Positions 60,021-64,000 of a stretch of 64,000 nucleotides of DNA are shown here, piece by piece; positions within the stretch are counted from its first letter, which is position 1, and the number at the start of each line of letters is the position of its first letter. The translations under genes and the position numbers were made by a program. The notes under the pieces are model-generated. The model saw only the letters and a program-made list of their open reading frames with translations. It had not been told where the DNA came from and searched no databases. Source of the stretch: an uncultured Acidimicrobiales bacterium (GTDB lineage: Bacteria; Actinomycetota; Acidimicrobiia; Acidimicrobiales; Bin134); contig OX638350.1 in NCBI GenBank assembly GCA_951813325.1, positions 1,413,029 to 1,477,028 of the forward strand, in the 5' to 3' direction.

Positions 60021-61103
60021 GTGCCTGCTGCCAGTGCCGACGGCCAAGCTTGGTCGGTGTACCGGGGTGACGCGCTGGACGCCTACCCCGATTGGCCCTC
60101 CCCTTCGGCTGTCATCTCAGACGGCGCCTACAGCGTAGGGGGTTTTCCCGGTGATCCTCGGACCCCGGAAGACTTGGCCGATTGGTATGCCCCCCATGTG
60201 GAAGCGTGGTCGAAGCACGCTCTGCCCTCAGCCACGCTGTGGTTCTGGAATACCGAAATCGGCTGGGCGACCGTGCATCCCGTCTTGGCCGAACACGGCT
60301 GGGAGTACGTCCAGACCATTGTGTGGGACAAGGGCATCGGCCATATCGCGGGCAATGTGAACGGCGACACCATCCGGCGTTTCCCGGTGGTTTCCGAGGT
60401 GTGCGCGTTCTACCGACGCCGCTTGGAGTTCCCAACTCCCGACGGCGTGATGCCAGCTCGAAAATGGCTGCGATATGAATGGCAGCGAGCGAAGTTGCCT
60501 CTGTACAAGGCGAATGAGGCATGCGGGGTGGCCAACGCCGCTACCCGCAAGTACCTCACCCAAGACTGGCTCTGGTACTTCCCTCCCCCCAAGATGATGG
60601 AGCGGCTGGTGCGCTACGCCAACGCGCACGGTGCTGCGCCTGGTGCCCCCTACTATTCGCTGGACAGCGTCTCACCGGTCACCGCCGAGGAATGGGCCGG
60701 ACTGCGAGACCGGTGGCACCACACTCATGGCCTCACCAACGTGTGGTCGGCACCGCCGCTCAACGGCCAGGAGCGGTACAAGGGCAACGGTGTTCGCTCG
60801 GCGCCGCGGGTCTACAAACCGGGCCGCAATGCCGCGGTCCACCTCAATCAGAAGCCGCTGGAGTTCATGAGCCGAATCATCAACGCGGCCACAGAGCCAG
60901 GGGACTCGGTGTGGGAGCCCTTCGGCGGATTGTGCAGCGCGGTGGTGGCCGCCGTCGAGGCCGGCCGTCGGGGCTTTGCTGCGGAGACGGTAGAACACTT
61001 TGCCGATCTGGCCATTGAACGCATTGAATCTGCTGATCCCGGCCTGCGCTCCAAGGCTGATGAGCAACCAACCGACGCAAGAGGGAGCGGTTCCCGTCCC
61101 TGA
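60021..61103 (+). CDS. Site-specific DNA methyltransferase
   Basis: GTG 60021 is preferred because AGGAGGAG lies directly upstream; an in-frame ATG at 59958 adds residues unlike the family. About 360 residues. The catalytic motif IV is AVISDGAYSVGGFPGDP (a DGxY variant of DPPY), and the AdoMet motif I is at the C-terminal side, SVWEPFGGLCSAVVAAVEAG, preceded by HLNQKPLEFMSRIINAATEP. This order fits a beta-type N6-adenine or N4-cytosine methyltransferase of a type II system. A truncated restriction gene follows, so it may now act alone. Confidence 0.82.
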   Translation: MPAASADGQAWSVYRGDALDAYPDWPSPSAVISDGAYSVGGFPGDPRTPEDLADWYAPHVEAWSKHALPSATLWFWNTEIGWATVHPVLAEHGWEYVQTIVWDKGIGHIAGNVNGDTIRRFPVVSEVCAFYRRRLEFPTPDGVMPARKWLRYEWQRAKLPLYKANEACGVANAATRKYLTQDWLWYFPPPKMMERLVRYANAHGAAPGAPYYSLDSVSPVTAEEWAGLRDRWHHTHGLTNVWSAPPLNGQERYKGNGVRSAPRVYKPGRNAAVHLNQKPLEFMSRIINAATEPGDSVWEPFGGLCSAVVAAVEAGRRGFAAETVEHFADLAIERIESADPGLRSKADEQPTDARGSGSRP

Positions 61104-61383
61104 GCCGCCGTCGCTAGACCCGGATGACCCCCGAACCAAGCGGCGAGACCGCGTCCAAGACGCCTTGCTGGCTCTTCCCGGCTATTTCAATTCGACCACC
61201 AACATTGAGGGATTGGCTGCCACTGACCTGTTTTCCCTGAACACCGTGCTCGGAGCGGCGATCGAGGAGCAGGTGGTGCAGATGCCCAATCGGATACGCG
61301 ACGGCTGGGATCCGAACGGGATGGGCGATCTGCTCGGCGATGGCATCGCGGACTGCTTGGGCACCGTGGCCGGCCTCAGTTGA
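61060..61383 (+). pseudogene. Type II restriction endonuclease, truncated N-terminal remnant
   Basis: ATG 61060, overlapping the methyltransferase end by 44 bases, gives TKRRDRVQDALLALPGYFNS and TTNIEGLAATDLFSLNTVLG then AAIEEQVVQMPNRIRDGWDP, the start of restriction endonucleases that pair with this methyltransferase type. After ~85 residues the frame loses its character and stops at 61383, without any PD-(D/E)xK site. The enzyme is therefore lost. Family identity is recalled from memory. Confidence 0.55.
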
Positions 61384-61462
61384 AGTGGAGGCATCCCATC
61401 TGGCTCTACTGGGCGTAGAGCGCTGTGTCAGCCTGTTCACCATGACGGGCGATCTGGGTAAA

Positions 61463-61530
61463 GGGGACGGCGCGCCCGCCTAGTCGTCGGACGCGAAACC
61501 TACAACGACCTCCTTCGCAACCATGTCTGA
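61463..61530 (+). pseudogene. Repeated 3' end of lysA
   Basis: In one frame this reads ARLVVGRETYNDLLRNHV and stop, against ARLVVRRETYEDLLRNDV at the end of lysA (59771-59827); the DNA is ~80% identical over ~57 bases. It places a second lysA terminus after the restriction-modification genes. The remainder of 61384-61683 shows no gene. Confidence 0.7.
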
Positions 61531-61683
61531 GGCTTGGTCCATTGGGATGAGCTGCACGTCGGCGATACCCTCGCTGGTGAGAGCCTCTCTTGCGCTTCGT
61601 GCCCGCAACCTCAAATCCAGCCCTTTGCAGCATTGACCGCAACTTCTCGGCTTTTGCTGATCGATAGCGAATTGGTTGAGGCA

Positions 61684-64000
61684 TCAAGTTGTCTCGTGCT
61701 GGGCGATCTGGATGATGGACGTAGAGCCGTTCTGGATGAGGTAGCCGCGGCCGGGGAGTGATGGGAGGGTGGGGCGGGTGGGGAGTTGGATGGTGAACAG
61801 GTCGCCGTCGAGGGGGGTGGGCTGGAGCAGGACTCCGGTGCGGGAGAAGCGGATCTCGGCGGTCCAGTGGCCGTAGGCGGTGCGGAGGCGGTCGGCTCGA
61901 CCGGCGGCCACGATGTGCAGGCCGGGGCGGCTGTTGGCGGCGAGCGACTTCAGGGCGCCGTCGGGGTCGCCCACCGTCTCGCTGTCGTCGATCAGCACCA
62001 GGGCTGGGGGATCGGCTGAGTGCGCTGCGGTGAGCAGCTCGCCGATATCGGCGACAAGATCGACATCGGGGCAGTCGGCCAATGGCGATCCTTCGGGGGC
62101 TAGTGCGATCACCTGCCCTCCGCTTGTAGCTGCCGCCGCTCCCAGCAGGGCCAGGGCCGCGGATCGACCCGACCGGGCTGGGCCCAGTATGAGGGCGTGC
62201 TCGCCGGTATAGAGGGTGAGCCCGGCGGGGGACAGGGTGTCGTCGCTCAAGCCCAGGGGCAGGTACCACGGGGAACCGCTCAGTCGGGCCGGGTCCAAGC
62301 GGGCCGCGTCGACCACGGCGGGCAAGCTCTCCACCAGCGGCGGGCCTGCGTCGAGAGGGTGAGCAGCGGCCGCCTTGGACACCGCGGCCGCCAGCCCGCC
62401 GTCGGGCACCGCCACTTGAATCTCAAGGCCCGATGGGACGGCGAACCCTCGGCCGGGGGGCAGAGTCGCCGGATCGTCTACCGCCACACCCCACTGGTGG
62501 TACAGGGCGGGGTCGCCGAGGCGGAACACGAAGGTCTGGGGAGTGGCCGCCTGGATGGCCCGGCTCACCTTGGAAAGCTGGTCGGCAGCCGCGGCCACAA
62601 ACAGGCCAACCGCGGGACCCTCGGCCCACACCCGCTCTAGCGAGGCCAGCAAAGCGTGGTCGGCCACGTTGTCCAGGCTCTTGACCAAGCCGCCCCAGTT
62701 GCCGATCAAAGCCACCACCACCGGGGGGTTCGAATCCGGCGAAGCCCGACCTTGGCCCAGCCGCCGGTCGAGCTCGTCTTCCAGCCGCCGGATGAGCCGG
62801 TGGATGCGGTCGCGCTCGTCGGGGCCCACCACCGCGCCGCAGTGGGGAAGGTCTTCCAGCGGGGTCAGCTGCCCCGAGCCTGAGTCCATGGCGTAGAGGT
62901 GGCACTCTTCGGGCGGGTAGCGGCTGGCCAGGGCAATGGCCAGCGACTCCAACGCGGTGGTGGTTCCGCTGCCCGGGATGCCCGCAAACAGCACATTGCC
63001 CTGTTCAGGATCCCACCTCAAGGGGTACTGGCACTGCCGGTTGGGCTCGTCGGCCAGGGCGAACGCCACCCCGGCGTCGCTCACCGCAACCTCGGCGGCC
63101 AGCGAGTCGAGCGCGACCGTGGGCGGCAGGGGGTCGGGCCAAGGCCGGCGGAGAGGAGAGCCGCCCCAGCAGTCCCAGGCGGCGTTTGCCGCGGCGGCCA
63201 GCCGGGCCAGGTCGTTGGGTGTCCCAATATCGCAAACGGCCTCCGGCTCCGGCGCCGGGATGCCGTCGGGGGCGGGAACAACTCGAGGGCCCCGCCGGCC
63301 GGCGGTGACCCCGGTGACCAGGGCGCATTGGAATTCCACCAGCTCACCGGGGCCAAGACGGGCGAATGCCCGACCAGGCCGGTGCCGTCCGATAGCCGCG
63401 GCCTCGGGGCTGTCGAGCACGTCGACCGAGTCGGCGGCGTCCAGCACTCGCAGGGCGATGCGCAGCGCGGTGTTGGTGCGGATGTTGGCGCTCACTGCCC
63501 CCGCGGGGCGCTGGGTGGCCAACACCAGGTGCATGCCCAGGCTGCGGCCTCGCTGGGCCACGCTCACCAGGGCGTCCATGAATCCGGGGAGCTCGGCGGC
63601 CAGGGCCGCGAACTCGTCGATGATCACCACCAGCCGGGCCAGCGGCGGCCGGAGCTCCCCCCGTGCCTCCCGGGCAAGCGTCCTGTAGTGGACCAGGTCG
63701 GTGGTCCCCCAGTCCCTCAGCAATTGCTCGCGGTGGCGGAGCTCGGCTTCCAGGCAGCGCAATGCCCGCTCAGCCAGCCGGTCGTCGAGATCGGTTACCA
63801 GCCCCACCACATGGGGCAGGGAAGCGCAGGCGTCGAACGCGCTGCCGCCCTTGTAGTCGACCAGCACGAAGTTGACCCGTTCGGGGGAGTAGGTGGCAGC
63901 CATAGAGGCCACCAGCGTGCGCAACAGCTCGCTCTTGCCCGAACCGGTGGTGCCGCCCACCAGGGCATGGGGGCCGTCGACGGCCAGATCGGCCATCAGC
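61684..64000 (-). CDS. FtsK/SpoIIIE-type (EccC-like) ATPase, incomplete at window edge
   Basis: 772 C-terminal-side residues visible; the gene continues past 64000. Module 1: HALVGGTTGSGKSELLRTLV (Walker A) with LVVIIDEFAAL (Walker B), and ATQRPAGAVSANIRTNTALR. Module 2: LFAGIPGSGTTTALESLAIA, a degenerate P-loop, with VVVALIGNW. Module 3: ALILGPARSGRSAALALLGA with ALVLIDDSE. Three linked FtsK/SpoIIIE domains are characteristic of EccC of type VII secretion systems; modules 2 and 3 are usually weak or non-hydrolytic. The substrates would be WXG100-like proteins; no ESX partners are in this window. It stops ~300 bases from the lysA remnant. Confidence 0.82.
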   Translation of the reverse strand, partial: LMADLAVDGPHALVGGTTGSGKSELLRTLVASMAATYSPERVNFVLVDYKGGSAFDACASLPHVVGLVTDLDDRLAERALRCLEAELRHREQLLRDWGTTDLVHYRTLAREARGELRPPLARLVVIIDEFAALAAELPGFMDALVSVAQRGRSLGMHLVLATQRPAGAVSANIRTNTALRIALRVLDAADSVDVLDSPEAAAIGRHRPGRAFARLGPGELVEFQCALVTGVTAGRRGPRVVPAPDGIPAPEPEAVCDIGTPNDLARLAAAANAAWDCWGGSPLRRPWPDPLPPTVALDSLAAEVAVSDAGVAFALADEPNRQCQYPLRWDPEQGNVLFAGIPGSGTTTALESLAIALASRYPPEECHLYAMDSGSGQLTPLEDLPHCGAVVGPDERDRIHRLIRRLEDELDRRLGQGRASPDSNPPVVVALIGNWGGLVKSLDNVADHALLASLERVWAEGPAVGLFVAAAADQLSKVSRAIQAATPQTFVFRLGDPALYHQWGVAVDDPATLPPGRGFAVPSGLEIQVAVPDGGLAAAVSKAAAAHPLDAGPPLVESLPAVVDAARLDPARLSGSPWYLPLGLSDDTLSPAGLTLYTGEHALILGPARSGRSAALALLGAAAATSGGQVIALAPEGSPLADCPDVDLVADIGELLTAAHSADPPALVLIDDSETVGDPDGALKSLAANSRPGLHIVAAGRADRLRTAYGHWTAEIRFSRTGVLLQPTPLDGDLFTIQLPTRPTLPSLPGRGYLIQNGSTSIIQIAQHETT

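Overview
The window is high-GC DNA (roughly 65% by eye), gene-dense, with frequent GTG/TTG starts and many 1-4 base gene overlaps. The gene set points to an actinobacterium: a CoA- and SDR-rich catabolic repertoire, F420-type oxidoreductases (an FrhB-family protein and a luciferase-like monooxygenase), an MpaB/DUF2236 protein, an ald/Lrp pair and an EccC-type FtsK/SpoIIIE ATPase. My guess is the Acidimicrobiia. That is inference from content, since there is no rRNA or marker phylogeny here.

Layout. 1-14.3 kb: catabolic genes (MFS fragment, GcvT-like protein, DUF427-thioesterase fusion, CaiB CoA-transferase, NTF2-like protein, SDR, FrhB-like protein, amidohydrolase, TetR, TauD dioxygenase, acyl-CoA dehydrogenase), interspersed with several broken genes (two alcohol-dehydrogenase remnants and a dimethylglycine-dehydrogenase-like gene with an internal deletion). 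14.3-18.5 kb: a metal, probably zinc, homeostasis cluster: Fur/Zur-type regulator, ZnuA, ZnuB, a His-rich CDF exporter and a small His/Asp/Cys repeat protein coupled to the exporter. 18.5-23 kb: a decayed IS, a CorA N-terminal fragment, and an ECF sigma locus with two small membrane proteins read from near-identical divergent promoters; the sigma gene carries an in-frame stop. 23-42.4 kb: a second catabolic block with MaoC-type proteins, LLM oxidoreductase, enoyl-CoA hydratase, GMC oxidoreductase, ald/Lrp, a UGSC-type selenoprotein with in-frame UGA and a SECIS-like hairpin, MFS, cupin, phosphotransferase, SDRs, SMP-30, MpaB, thioesterase, sulfotransferase and GNAT.

42.5-56.9 kb is accessory DNA. 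A decayed IS and a fused MNT-HEPN protein precede a probable genomic island (about 46.16-56.82 kb). The island is bounded by a 31-bp direct repeat of the 3' end of a tRNA-Arg(CCG) gene. It holds two broken tyrosine recombinases, a large SF1 helicase of visibly lower GC with an unrecognised N-terminal half, a HEPN gene with a truncated MNT partner, an AbiEi/AbiEii pair whose toxin has an early amber codon, and an intact IS481-like element. After the tRNA come argS, lysA, a DNA methyltransferase with a truncated restriction-endonuclease gene (flanked by a partial repeat of the lysA 3' end), and an EccC-like ATPase that runs off the right edge.

The most notable observations are the UGA-containing UGSC gene, the divergent ECF promoters around a nonsense-disrupted sigma gene, the metal-binding repeat protein fused translationally to the CDF exporter, the helicase-bearing island, and the restriction-modification islet with lysA-end duplication. 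No CRISPR array or rRNA was seen.
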